Shown here: positions 25,934 through 34,496 of the stretch, in pieces
How positions within the stretch are numbered: the first letter of the stretch is position 1
How the letters are laid out: every line of letters begins with the position of its first letter
DNA from: Streptomyces dengpaensis
GTDB lineage: Bacteria > Actinomycetota > Actinomycetes > Streptomycetales > Streptomycetaceae
NCBI RefSeq assembly: GCF_002946835.1
Contig: NZ_CP026652.1
Coordinates: 1-64,000, forward strand
DNA length: 64,000 bases
Reading direction: 5' to 3'
The notes under the pieces: model-generated
Seen by the model: only the letters and a program-made list of their open reading frames with translations
What the model was told of the DNA's origin: nothing
Database searches by the model: none
Translations under genes and position numbers: made by a program

Positions 25934-28903
25934 CTATCGGCGCAGCTGCGTGAGCAGTCGACGAACCTCGTCGGCCGGCGGCACGCCCAGCTCCCCCATC
26001 CGCATGACGTACCGTTGGTAGAGCGCCAGCACGGCGTCATCGCTGCCGCTGGCATGCGCCAGCGTGATGGCGAGCCGCCAGGCCTGCTCGCGGTACGGAT
26101 CCTCGCGAAGCACGCTGTCGACCAGTCCCTTCGCCTCGCGATAACGGTTCATTCGATAGGCGAGCTTGGCTGCGTCCACTCGCGCCGACACGAAGGTCTC
26201 GCGCAGGGCCACGCGGCGCTCGGCGACCCATTCACTGGAGATGGTCGCCAGGTAGGGCCCCCTCTCGGCACTGCTGAGTGCACGCGACAACGTCTGGAGA
26301 CGGATCTCTCCGTCCTGTCTCCCGGCCTGAGCTATGAGGTCGACCGCCTGTTGCGCCGACCCCATCGCCAGCGAGGCGCCGACCAGTTGGAAGACGTCGC
26401 CGTCCTGAACCGGGCTCAGGCCCTCGGGCAGTGCCTCGCGAAGCCGGTACAGCGCCTGCCGCAGATAGCTGCGCCCGGCGGCATCGTTGCGGCCACTGAA
26501 GAGCGCCCTGACAAGCTCCTCGCGTGTCGCCCTCCGATTGGGCGCCCAGAGCAGGTAGCTGAGGAGTTCGAGACTCTTCGTCAGCCGGGGCCGGGTCACG
26601 TTTCCGTCGATCATGAGGGTCGGCTCGCCGAACTCCTCAAGGACGAGTCGGGGCGTACTCACGTTCACGCGTACGGGACGTTGGCCCGAGAGGACGGCGA
26701 GGATCTCGTGCCAGGGCGACATGCGGCTGGACTTGGTGTCCGCAGCTCTGGCCGCAACCGACGGCACGTCCGCAAGGGCCGTCAGCAGCAGGTGCTGTGT
26801 TCCCTGCATCGAGGCGGAGGCCATCGCGAGGTCGGCCGTGGCGTCGGACTCGTCCTCGAGGCCGAGGCGCCATTGCGCCTCGGCCAGGTACACGGCGGCC
26901 GTCGGGAGATCGAGATGGCAGTCTCCCTTCTGCATGCTCCGGAGGCATTCTGTTAGGTAGTCGCGCGCCTCGGCATCCCTGTTCTGCAGAAGCATCGACA
27001 GACCCGACCACATCTGCCACGTCTCGCGCGTCAGGGCATAGTCCAAGACGCCGTTGGCAGCCGCCGCCGCTAGCACGCAGTCGGCACGTTGCCTGTTGCC
27101 TTCGAGGCGCAGCCACAGCTTGGCTTCAGCGAGAAGGCTCATGTTCCAGTACACCTTCGAGCCTGTTGACGCAATGAGGTCCCGCCCCCGCTTAAGCAAG
27201 GACCAGGCTTCTTCTCCGCGGCCAAGGTCCAGCATGAGATCGACGGCGTCGACGCCCTGCAACCAAACCGGCTGCGACGAACCGCGACGACGCTCGTACA
27301 TGGCCATCGCGGCGTCCAAGCGACCTGTGGCGCGCAATGCAGCAACGACCCAGGGACCCCCGAGGACAGTGCGCCACGGATCGAACGAACCCGGGTCGTC
27401 GAGTCCTTCAAGGCGACCGCGCACGAAGGAGAGCCGCATCAGCAGACCGTCGAGCGGGCCGGACGGCGTGGTCGAGAACTCGGGGAAGGGCGGCGGCTCC
27501 TCGCCGGTAGCCAGTGCGATCATTGTCAACGCGATCTGCCGGTTCCTGCCGGGGGGCAGCCGGTCGGCGAGGGACCGCACCTCCTCGATCCGTCCGGAGT
27601 GCCAGAGGCACCAACAGGCCAGGACATGGGCCTCCTCGAAGTTGGGAGCCTCCGGCTCCGGAAGCCAGGCATATCCATGGCGATCGATGAGCTCCACTCC
27701 GCGAGCACATTGCTCGAGTGCGAACGCAATGCGCAGGATGACCGATCCGATCTCCGGCGTCAGATTCCGGACCGACGCTCCCAGTGCATCGAGCCAACGT
27801 GCCGCCGCCGCGAAGTCCATCCGCGCAACGAGGCTGGGGAGTGCTACGGCAGCCAGCCGCCCAGCCGCCTCCAGGTCACCGAGCCGGAGCAATTCGTCGA
27901 CGGCTTCCTCGTGCTCGCCGCTGGCGATCAGGACGTCGGCGTACCTGCGACGAACCATGTCGAGCGTCTTGGCATCCTCCCGTCCCATGGCCTCGAGCAG
28001 GAAGTCTCGGAAGACCGGGTGCGCCGTCATACGCGAACCGTCCGAGGACCACGTCACGGGAAGGTGCCGGGCGCGGAGGTCTGCCATGACCTGCGCCGCG
28101 TTCTCCTGGCCCAGGGCCCGGGCGCCGCCCACCGACACCTCTTCCAGTAGACTGGTGTGCAGGAGGAACGTTCTTTCCGTCAGGGAAAGGAAGTTGAAGA
28201 CGTTCGCTGCGACATAGCACCGCAGCAGGTCGGGATCCATCGTGTGAGAGCGTGTATGGCGCCAGCCCTCGAACAGGACGCCCATAACCCAGCCCCCCGT
28301 CGCCGCCACGGCCTGAACCGGATCCACGTCGGCGCGACCGACGGTTCGCAGGGCTGCGGCGGCTTCCTGGGCGTCGAAAGAAAGATCGCTCTCGACCAGC
28401 TCACCCACCCGGCCGAACTCGCTCGTCGAGCCCAAGTCGACGCGGACGTCGACGCGCGAGATCAGGACAAGGTTCACGCCGGACGGCAGGTAGCGAGCGA
28501 AGGACGACAGCACGGCCACGCAGGTCTCGTCGGGGGCGACTCGTTCCACGTTGTCGCACACGAGAATGAGCCGACTGCCCTGGAGGCTTTCCGCCAGCAG
28601 TCCCGCTGCCTCACCGATGTGAAGACTGCTGCTCAGGGCATCAGACGCCACATCGGCTGCGCTGGGGACAGCACCCTCAGCAGCGACCTCGAGATAGACG
28701 AGCAGGCGGCCCGCCTGCTCGGTACCGTCGAGTGACAGCCAGGCAACGGGCCTGTCGAGGTCACTGACGGCCAGGGCCACCGCCGTGGTCTTGCCGGCCC
28801 CAGCCGTCGCGAACACGTTCACCACGGTGTGGCGTTCGAGCAACCCCCTCAGCCGTTGACTGAGCCTTTCGCGAACGACGATGCCCTTCGACGGCACCGG
28901 CAT
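25934..28903 (-). CDS. Large ATPase regulator with BTAD domain (MalT/SARP-like)
   Basis: The product is about 989 residues from the ATG at 28903; an ATG at 28987 is possible. Near the N-terminus is a P-loop, VFATAGAGKTTAVALA, with Walker B in SRLILVCDNVER, as in MalT-type STAND ATPases. A long helical-repeat middle follows (RRRYADVLIASGEHEEAVDE and similar). The C-terminus from about 790 carries a winged-helix-like part (RLTKSLELLSYLLWAPNRRA) and a bacterial transcriptional activation domain (YREAKGLVDSVLREDPYREQ, ALYQRYVMRMGELG). Such proteins switch on local gene clusters on binding a ligand. Nearby targets could be the SDR/monooxygenase genes; that is inference. Confidence 0.82.
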   Translation of the reverse strand: MPVPSKGIVVRERLSQRLRGLLERHTVVNVFATAGAGKTTAVALAVSDLDRPVAWLSLDGTEQAGRLLVYLEVAAEGAVPSAADVASDALSSSLHIGEAAGLLAESLQGSRLILVCDNVERVAPDETCVAVLSSFARYLPSGVNLVLISRVDVRVDLGSTSEFGRVGELVESDLSFDAQEAAAALRTVGRADVDPVQAVAATGGWVMGVLFEGWRHTRSHTMDPDLLRCYVAANVFNFLSLTERTFLLHTSLLEEVSVGGARALGQENAAQVMADLRARHLPVTWSSDGSRMTAHPVFRDFLLEAMGREDAKTLDMVRRRYADVLIASGEHEEAVDELLRLGDLEAAGRLAAVALPSLVARMDFAAAARWLDALGASVRNLTPEIGSVILRIAFALEQCARGVELIDRHGYAWLPEPEAPNFEEAHVLACWCLWHSGRIEEVRSLADRLPPGRNRQIALTMIALATGEEPPPFPEFSTTPSGPLDGLLMRLSFVRGRLEGLDDPGSFDPWRTVLGGPWVVAALRATGRLDAAMAMYERRRGSSQPVWLQGVDAVDLMLDLGRGEEAWSLLKRGRDLIASTGSKVYWNMSLLAEAKLWLRLEGNRQRADCVLAAAAANGVLDYALTRETWQMWSGLSMLLQNRDAEARDYLTECLRSMQKGDCHLDLPTAAVYLAEAQWRLGLEDESDATADLAMASASMQGTQHLLLTALADVPSVAARAADTKSSRMSPWHEILAVLSGQRPVRVNVSTPRLVLEEFGEPTLMIDGNVTRPRLTKSLELLSYLLWAPNRRATREELVRALFSGRNDAAGRSYLRQALYRLREALPEGLSPVQDGDVFQLVGASLAMGSAQQAVDLIAQAGRQDGEIRLQTLSRALSSAERGPYLATISSEWVAERRVALRETFVSARVDAAKLAYRMNRYREAKGLVDSVLREDPYREQAWRLAITLAHASGSDDAVLALYQRYVMRMGELGVPPADEVRRLLTQLRR

Positions 28904-29159
28904 GGCCAGTTTTCGCCTGATGATCGCGCGATGGTGTCGGCCTGGCGCCCTCGAGCCGCTAGGCCGGTCGGAAGCAGAGTCACCCATCTATCGTCGCGCC
29001 TCCGCCGCGTGCTCGGTGACGGGCGGTGCTCCGGAGGCGGTCTGCTGGCGTGGCACGGGCCGGGTGGCCGTGGCGGGCGTGCGGGTGATCGCGATGACGG
29101 TCTCGTTGACCGCCATCGACGCCGGCTACGACGCGGTCGACAAATGGGAGACTACCGCA

Positions 29160-29408
29160 ACTCAACACAGCTTTGCGGGCGACGAGCTTGATCACGCGGT
29201 TGATGCCCTCGCTCTTGGCGTTACTGCGGCCTGTGTCGATGAACGCGGCGATCTCGGTCCACCAGCGGTCGACGGTGGCAGCAAGGGTACGGACTTCGAG
29301 GATGTCGGAGTCCGCGCACCAGGTGAGGAACTTCCAGCGGACATGGCCGACTTGGTGGCGGTCGGCCCCGGTGCGGGCCAGAGCGAGGAGGTTTCGCAGG
29401 TTCTCCAC
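29160..29408 (-). pseudogene. ISL3-family transposase fragment
   Basis: The frame reads ENLRNLLALARTGADRHQVG, WKFLTWCADSDILEVRTLA and SNAKSEGINRVIKLVARKA, the C-terminal region of ISL3-type transposases with the E-G-I-N-R-x-I-K motif. Homology stops abruptly after VARKA. Only this short piece remains. Confidence 0.72.
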
Positions 29409-29409
29409 C

Positions 29410-29578
29410 TATTCACCGCTCCCGACTACCAAGCCGAGATGACCATCCGCTTCGCCATCTGGGACCAGATCACCGGCGCCACCGGCCAGACCACCCCGGC
29501 CTGAACGCAGGCCCAAACCGCGGGCCACCATGCCCCGACGCACCGTCAGACACCCACACACCCAATAACGTGACAACA
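29410..29578 (+). repeat. IS6-type end, copy 2
   Basis: Second copy of the IS6-family 3' end and flank seen at 25745-25925, same orientation. It abuts the ISL3 fragment on its left. Confidence 0.7.
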
Positions 29579-29601
29579 CCCTCGCCCGGGTTAGCCCGAG
29601 A

Positions 29602-30411
29602 TCAGGCGACGGGCTTCGACAGGCCGCCGTCGACGCGCAGCACCTGACCGGTCACGTAGGAAGCGTCGTCGGACGCCAGGAACGCCGCCGCAGCACCGAT
29701 TTCGGCGGTCTCGGCCCAGCGGTCCAGGCGAATGCCAAGCCCCTTGGCCATGCCGGCCCGAACCTCTTCGGCGCTCTTGCCCTGCTGCTTGGCCATGGCC
29801 TCGGTCTTGGTGAGCCAGCCCTCGGTCTTCGTCATTCCGGGGGAGATCGCGTTGACCCGGATGTTGCTGGGAGCCGCCTCGGACGCCAGGTAGCTCGTGA
29901 GCGCGACCACGCCCGCATTCACGATGGCCGTAGGACCGGTGTTGGGAATCAGCGCGTGCGCAGTCGCGCCGACAACATTGACGATGTTGCCGCTGCCAGT
30001 CCGGCTCAAGAACGGGAGAGCGGCCTGCGAGACGCGAATGAACCCGATCAGCTTCGTGTCGAAGGCCGACGCGATGTTCTCCTCGTCGACCTTGTCCAGG
30101 GTGGTCGGCGCGAGCTGCGGCCCTGCGTTGTTGACGAGGATGTCAAGGCTGCCCTGCCACGCGTGGACCTCTGCCAGCGCGCTGTTGACGGAATCCGCGT
30201 CGGTGACGTCCGCGACGACGGGGAGCACGTTCGCGGCGTCGGCTCCATCGGTGAGACGACCGGCCGCAGCCTTGACGGCAGCCTCGTCCCTGGCCGCGAT
30301 CGCCACCTTGGCGCCACGCTCGAGCAGCGCCTGCGCGATGGCGAAGCCAAGGCCTCGACTACCACCGGTCACGAAAGCCGTACGGCCCTCCAAGTTCCAA
30401 CCTGCAGCCAT
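29602..30411 (-). CDS. Short-chain dehydrogenase/reductase
   Basis: The product has 269 residues from the ATG at 30411, with GAGGAG 7 nt upstream. Rossmann motif TGGSRGLGFAIAQALLERG near residues 13-31, NNAG near 88 and a typical SDR C-terminus (FLASDDASYVTGQVLRVDGG). The usual Tyr-x-x-x-Lys active site is not obvious: at that place the protein reads NTGPTAIVNAGVVALTSYLA, so the Tyr and Lys appear replaced. That would make it an atypical or non-catalytic SDR. It overlaps the truncated flavin reductase gene upstream and is the last gene of the oxidative module. Confidence 0.82.
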   Translation of the reverse strand: MAAGWNLEGRTAFVTGGSRGLGFAIAQALLERGAKVAIAARDEAAVKAAAGRLTDGADAANVLPVVADVTDADSVNSALAEVHAWQGSLDILVNNAGPQLAPTTLDKVDEENIASAFDTKLIGFIRVSQAALPFLSRTGSGNIVNVVGATAHALIPNTGPTAIVNAGVVALTSYLASEAAPSNIRVNAISPGMTKTEGWLTKTEAMAKQQGKSAEEVRAGMAKGLGIRLDRWAETAEIGAAAAFLASDDASYVTGQVLRVDGGLSKPVA

Positions 30412-30413
30412 GT

Positions 30414-30641
30414 TCAACTCCTCGAGTTAGTGACGGTGAAGGCGGATTGCTCCATGAGGCGGCAAAGCCGCGAGCGTCGGTCGAGTGAGACGAGCACCAG
30501 GGGCGGGTCCAGAGACACGGCGGTGAACGCGTTGACCGTCGCGCCGTGCAGGCCGCCCTCAGGCTCGCGGCAGGTCACCACCGTGACACCGGTGGCGAAG
30601 TGCCCCAGGGCCCGGCGTAGTTCCCGTGGGTCGATCGCCAT
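30414..30641 (-). CDS. Truncated flavin reductase-like protein
   Basis: The frame encodes about 75 residues: ELRRALGHFATGVTVVTCRE, then HGATVNAFTAVSLDPPLVLV and SAFTVTNSRS before the stop. This is the first half of the FMN-binding split-barrel flavin reductases that feed reduced flavin to two-component monooxygenases; full members are about 160-180 residues. The stop comes right at the SDR ribosome site, so the second half was lost. A partial protein is unlikely to reduce flavin. Confidence 0.7.
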   Translation of the reverse strand: MAIDPRELRRALGHFATGVTVVTCREPEGGLHGATVNAFTAVSLDPPLVLVSLDRRSRLCRLMEQSAFTVTNSRS

Positions 30642-30666
30642 CTGCCACACCTTTCGTCAGGAGTGC

Positions 30667-30686
30667 TCGACACCGAGGGCGGTGTC
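30667..30686. terminator. Short stem-loop
   Basis: An 8-bp stem (30667-30674 with 30679-30686) with an AGGG loop lies between the monooxygenase stop and the flavin reductase start. Confidence 0.4.
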
Positions 30687-30698
30687 GACCAGCACGTC

Positions 30699-32303
30699 CT
30701 AGCGGGCGAGGAGCCCGGTCAGTGCCCGGCTGAGCTCGGTCGTGGGATCGGGCACTCCCTCGCGGCTACGCCAGCCGACGAAGCCGTCGGGGCGAACGAG
30801 CGCGGCTCCGGCCGGGCCGATCCCGTAGGCAGCCGCGATGTCGTCGCCTCGTGTGTCGACCAGCGGTGTGACCACCGGCAGGCCATTGCGGGCCGCCGCA
30901 TCTGCCGCCTCCTGCCAGGGCCGGCCCGAATCCCCGGTCACCAGGACGAAGCCGTTTCCGAACAGGTCGAGGATGGATCGATCAGAGTCGAGTTCGACGT
31001 GAGGTGCGCGGGTTCCGGGTTGTCCGAGCGCCTGCCGGGGGCGCCCGACCCGTGTGTCGTCGTCTGCCGCTTCGGCATCGGGCAGGATCGCCGCGGAGTG
31101 GTAGCGGTAGCCGATCTCCATGCTGAAGTCGTCCACGAGCTCGGGGACGTCCTCGGTCATCAGCTCCGGCGTGACCCGGTGGCGGTAGCGCGAATAGGCC
31201 TGATCGATCGTCAGCTCACCGACCGGGCGACGCTCGGCGTCGTAGCTGTCCAGCAGCGCTTCGCCGGCTGTGCCTTGAACGACCATCGCGAGCTTCCACG
31301 CGAGATTGTGCGCGTCGTGGATGCCGGTGTTGCCGCCGAACCCTCCCATGGGCGGTACCACATGGGCCGCGTCTCCGGCGAGGAAGATCCGGCCTGCCTG
31401 GTAGCGTTCGGCCACGTCGGCGGTGGCCACCCATTCCGCGACGTCGTCGATCTGCACCGGGAGATCCGGCAGTCCGATGGCACTCCGGAGGAGTCGGGCG
31501 GCCCCTTCGGTCGTGAGCTCTCGCGTGACGTCCAAGGTGCCAGGAAGGGTGGGGTCACCCAGCGTGTTGACGACGAGGAACCCCGACGTCCCCGTTCGCT
31601 CGAACCGGAAGAAGCCACGCAGGGCCGGGTTGGTGACGTAGATGACGCCGAGTTCGGTCCCCTTGAGGAGTTCACGGCAGTCGGCGTGGAAGTAGATCGT
31701 CGCACTGCGGGAGAGCTGGCCGTGTCCGCCCATCTTGATCCCGAGCTGCCCGCGGATCGGGCTGCGGTTGCCGTCGGCTGCGACGACGTACCGGGCGCGA
31801 ACCTGCTCGACCGCGCCGGTCCCATGGTCTCGGATGGTGGCGGTGACACCTTCGTCGTCCTGCTCCAGGGACACAACTTCGGCGTTGTAGCGCAGGGTTG
31901 CCCCGAGGGCCTCAGCGCGCTCGCGTAGCAACGGCTCCAGCGCATCCTGAGCGACGAACAGGCGCCGGGAGGGACTGAACTCGGCGACCCCTTGATTGAG
32001 GTCGGGGATATAGGACGCGACCTCGCCTTCGGCCAGGGTGCGGACCTCGTTGATACCACCGTTGGGGAAGTACCGCTCGGCCGAAAGTTGCTGGAGGGCC
32101 GGTTCGAGCCCGACCGAGCGCATCAGCTCGAGAGTGCGCAGGTGCAGGTGTCCCGCACGGGGGTGGATGGCAGTGCCTGGGTGGCGCTCGACAGCAAGAA
32201 CTTCGACGCCTTGCTGGGCGAGGAACAGCGCCGTGGACAGCCCGACCAGGCTGCCACCGACGACCAGGACTGGGACCTCGTTCGTGTTCACGGTGTGCGT
32301 CAC
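30699..32303 (-). CDS. FAD-dependent monooxygenase (aromatic hydroxylase type)
   Basis: The product is about 534 residues from the GTG at 32303. Motifs of the PHBH-type fold: VLVVGGSLVGLSTALFLAQQ at the N-terminus, an Arg/acidic pair after it, VAADGNRSPIRGQLG (DG motif) and RIFLAGDAAHVVPPMGGFGG (GD motif). A thioredoxin-like C-terminal domain (FGNGFVLVTGDSGRPW) is typical of polyketide and phenol hydroxylases. These enzymes hydroxylate aromatic rings with NAD(P)H and O2. It is divergent from a LysR gene across a palindrome and lies upstream of the flavin reductase fragment and SDR. Confidence 0.88.
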   Translation of the reverse strand: MTHTVNTNEVPVLVVGGSLVGLSTALFLAQQGVEVLAVERHPGTAIHPRAGHLHLRTLELMRSVGLEPALQQLSAERYFPNGGINEVRTLAEGEVASYIPDLNQGVAEFSPSRRLFVAQDALEPLLRERAEALGATLRYNAEVVSLEQDDEGVTATIRDHGTGAVEQVRARYVVAADGNRSPIRGQLGIKMGGHGQLSRSATIYFHADCRELLKGTELGVIYVTNPALRGFFRFERTGTSGFLVVNTLGDPTLPGTLDVTRELTTEGAARLLRSAIGLPDLPVQIDDVAEWVATADVAERYQAGRIFLAGDAAHVVPPMGGFGGNTGIHDAHNLAWKLAMVVQGTAGEALLDSYDAERRPVGELTIDQAYSRYRHRVTPELMTEDVPELVDDFSMEIGYRYHSAAILPDAEAADDDTRVGRPRQALGQPGTRAPHVELDSDRSILDLFGNGFVLVTGDSGRPWQEAADAAARNGLPVVTPLVDTRGDDIAAAYGIGPAGAALVRPDGFVGWRSREGVPDPTTELSRALTGLLAR

Positions 32304-32312
32304 ACCGTGAAC
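32286..32312. promoter_or_regulatory. Perfect 12-bp inverted repeat over the monooxygenase start
   Basis: GTTCACGGTGTG and its exact reverse complement are separated by CGT. The GTG start codon of the monooxygenase (32301-32303) lies inside the right arm. A repressor bound here would block initiation directly. The LysR protein or the TetR-like regulator of a related cluster could be the ligand-responsive binder. Confidence 0.6.
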
Positions 32313-32388
32313 GATGAGGCCCCCGGGCCAAATTTGTCGATCTGCTGATGGTGATGTAAGACATCGATCGCAGCTATTGTCGCAGCCC

Positions 32389-33312
32389 ATGAACCTGGGA
32401 AGCGTCGATCTCAACCTGCTGCTCGCGTTGGACGCCCTGCTCACCGAGCGGAACGTGACCCGGGCGGCGACCCGCGTGGGGCTCAGTCAGCCCGGCATGA
32501 GCAGCGCTCTGGCCCGGTTGCGGAAACTGTTCGACGACCCGCTGCTCGTTCGTGAGGGCACGACGCTCGTCGCGACGGCACGCGCCGAAGCGCTCATGCA
32601 ACCGGTCCGGGAGGCCCTCGACATCATCCAGCGCGCACTGAACAACCGGCTCGGGTTCGACCCTGACACCGACGAGTGCACGGTCAGGATCAGCTGTTCC
32701 GATTACAGCGTGCTCATATTGATCGGGCCGCTCGTGCGCCGCCTTGCCGCCGAGGCGCCCGGTGTCACGATCCAGATCCGGCCCCGCTCGCCCGATCCTT
32801 CGCGGATGCTGCGCGACGGTGCGACAGACCTCGTCATCGAGCCGACGGCGATCATGGGGGAGGTCTCCTTGCCTTCGCAGCCGTTGTTCACCGATCGATG
32901 GCTGTGCGGCGTCTGGGAGGGCAACAGCCAGGTCGGTGACGAGCTGAGCATGCAGACGTACCTGCGGCTCGGCCACGTCATCTATTCGATGGCAGCTGAC
33001 CTGCCGGCCGCCGTCGTGGACACCTACCTGGCCCGAACCGCGCCGCCACGACGGGTTGAGTTCACCGTGGAGAGCTTCCTGATCGCGCCGGCGCTTCTGC
33101 AGGGCACCGACCTGATCACCTTGGTGCTCGAGAGATCGGTCCCCCACCTGCCAAGCACCGCGGCGATCCGGCTGCTCGATCCCCCGCTGGAGCTTCCGGC
33201 GCTCATCCAGAGACTGTGGTGGAGTCCGCACCGCACCACGGACCCGGCGCTCACGTGGGTCCGGGCGAAGATCGGTGAGGTCGCCGCCAGCCTGAACGCT
33301 CCTGGCGTTTGA
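32389..33312 (+). CDS. LysR-family transcriptional regulator
   Basis: The product has 307 residues. The N-terminal winged HTH is clear (VDLNLLLALDALLTERNVTR, then GLSQPGMSSALARLRKLFDD). The rest resembles NodD/LinR-type effector domains (VRISCSDYSVLILIGPLVRR and FTVESFLIAPALLQGTDLIT). It is divergent from the FAD monooxygenase and probably controls it in response to an aromatic compound. A GATG-TAAGA-CATC dyad about 30 nt upstream of its ATG is a possible LysR box. Confidence 0.9.
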   Translation: MNLGSVDLNLLLALDALLTERNVTRAATRVGLSQPGMSSALARLRKLFDDPLLVREGTTLVATARAEALMQPVREALDIIQRALNNRLGFDPDTDECTVRISCSDYSVLILIGPLVRRLAAEAPGVTIQIRPRSPDPSRMLRDGATDLVIEPTAIMGEVSLPSQPLFTDRWLCGVWEGNSQVGDELSMQTYLRLGHVIYSMAADLPAAVVDTYLARTAPPRRVEFTVESFLIAPALLQGTDLITLVLERSVPHLPSTAAIRLLDPPLELPALIQRLWWSPHRTTDPALTWVRAKIGEVAASLNAPGV

Positions 33313-33382
33313 CCTGGCGCCTGTCTCCACGGCTCGCCCGGGAACACTGGCGAGGAGACTCGGCGGAACCCGGGGGCAGCAC

Positions 33383-33440
33383 AAGGTCGACGCTCCCAGG
33401 TTCATGAGCTGTAACAATAACTCGGATCAATATCATCCAA
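33383..33440 (-). pseudogene. Relic of a second LysR gene start
   Basis: Read on the minus strand, this closely matches the start of the LysR gene at 32389: an ATTGT element, then ATGAACCTGGGAGCGTCGA. It is a short inverted copy of a LysR promoter and first codons, and the coding match ends after about 25 nt. It marks a past duplication or an ancestral divergent gene pair. Confidence 0.55.
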
Positions 33441-33613
33441 TGACGCCAGCAGCTTGGCAAAAGTGGCCCGTGGTCCGATTGTTAGTGGGTGATACACGGC
33501 ATGACCACGGACGAGGTTCCCGTTTGATCGCGGCGGGCACCGATGCGGGCTGCTGTCGGCCCCACCCGAGTTGCTGGGCGTGATCACCTGCTGCGGGCAA
33601 CCGTCGACACAGT

Positions 33614-33642
33614 GCTGCCCGGGGCGATCCGCCCCGGGCAGC
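33614..33642. repeat. Perfect 13-bp hairpin with ATC loop
   Basis: The stem is 33614-33626 with 33630-33642. It lies at the upstream edge of the IS3-family remnant and is followed by GAAAAGCG. It may be a terminator or a structure near the IS3 frameshift region. Confidence 0.65.
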
Positions 33643-34445
33643 GAAAAGCGCTTGGTTGGTTGGAACTGGAACGGAGAGCTCACCGAGGAGATCCGTGTGA
33701 TCCACCAGGCCAACTACGGCGTCTACGGCGCTCGCAAGATCCACGCCGCGCTGCTGCGGCGCGGACACACGGTGGCGCGCTGCACGGTCGAGCGTCTTAT
33801 GCGGCAGGCCAGCCTGCGCGGCGTGATCCGGGTCAAGAGCCCGCGCACCACCCGGCCCGCCGCCGAGACCGCCCGCCCCGCCGAACTGGTGAACCGTCAG
33901 TTCACTGCCCAGGCACCCAACCAGCTGTGGGTCGCGGACATCACCTACATCCGTACGTTCTCCGGCTGGGTATACGCCGCGTTCGTCATCGACGTCTTCT
34001 CGCGCATGGTGGTCGGCTGGCAGGTCACCACCTCCCTGACACCGACCTCGCCCTGGACGCCCTGGAGATGGCGATATGGCGCCGCCGCCATGCCGGCGGC
34101 GACCTGTCGGGACTGGTGCACCACTCCGACCGCGGCGTGCAATACCGCGCCATCCGCTACACCGAGCGCCTCGAGCAAGCTCAGGTCGTCGCCTCGGTCG
34201 GCTCCAAGGTCGACTCATATGACAACGCCCTCGCGGAGGCATTCAACAGTTTGTTCAAGGCCGAACTGATCCGCAACAAGGGTCCCTGGACCGGCCTCAA
34301 CGACCTCGAGGTCGCTGTCGCCGAGTACATCGACTGGTTCAACCAGCGACGGCTCCACGGCGAGCTGGGGCACGTTCCGCCCGCCGAGTACGAGGCTCTC
34401 CACGCAACGACCCGCACCCACGAACCCGCCCTGAAAACCAGCTAA
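33640..34445 (+). pseudogene. IS3-family transposase (orfB), frameshifted and 5'-truncated
   Basis: The frame ELTEEIRVIHQANYGVYGAR through PNQLWVADITYIRTFSGW and VIDVFSRMVVGWQVTT carries the first catalytic Asp. After a shift near 34045 the second frame gives GLVHHSDRGVQYRAIRYTER (second Asp), SYDNALAEAFNSLFKAEL (Glu) and the usual C-terminus. The N-terminal HTH protein (orfA) and the first part of orfB are missing. It is inactive. Confidence 0.8.
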
Positions 34446-34496
34446 CCCACTCTCCACGAAACCCGGGGCTTGACACCCACAGTGTTGGAGGCAGTA

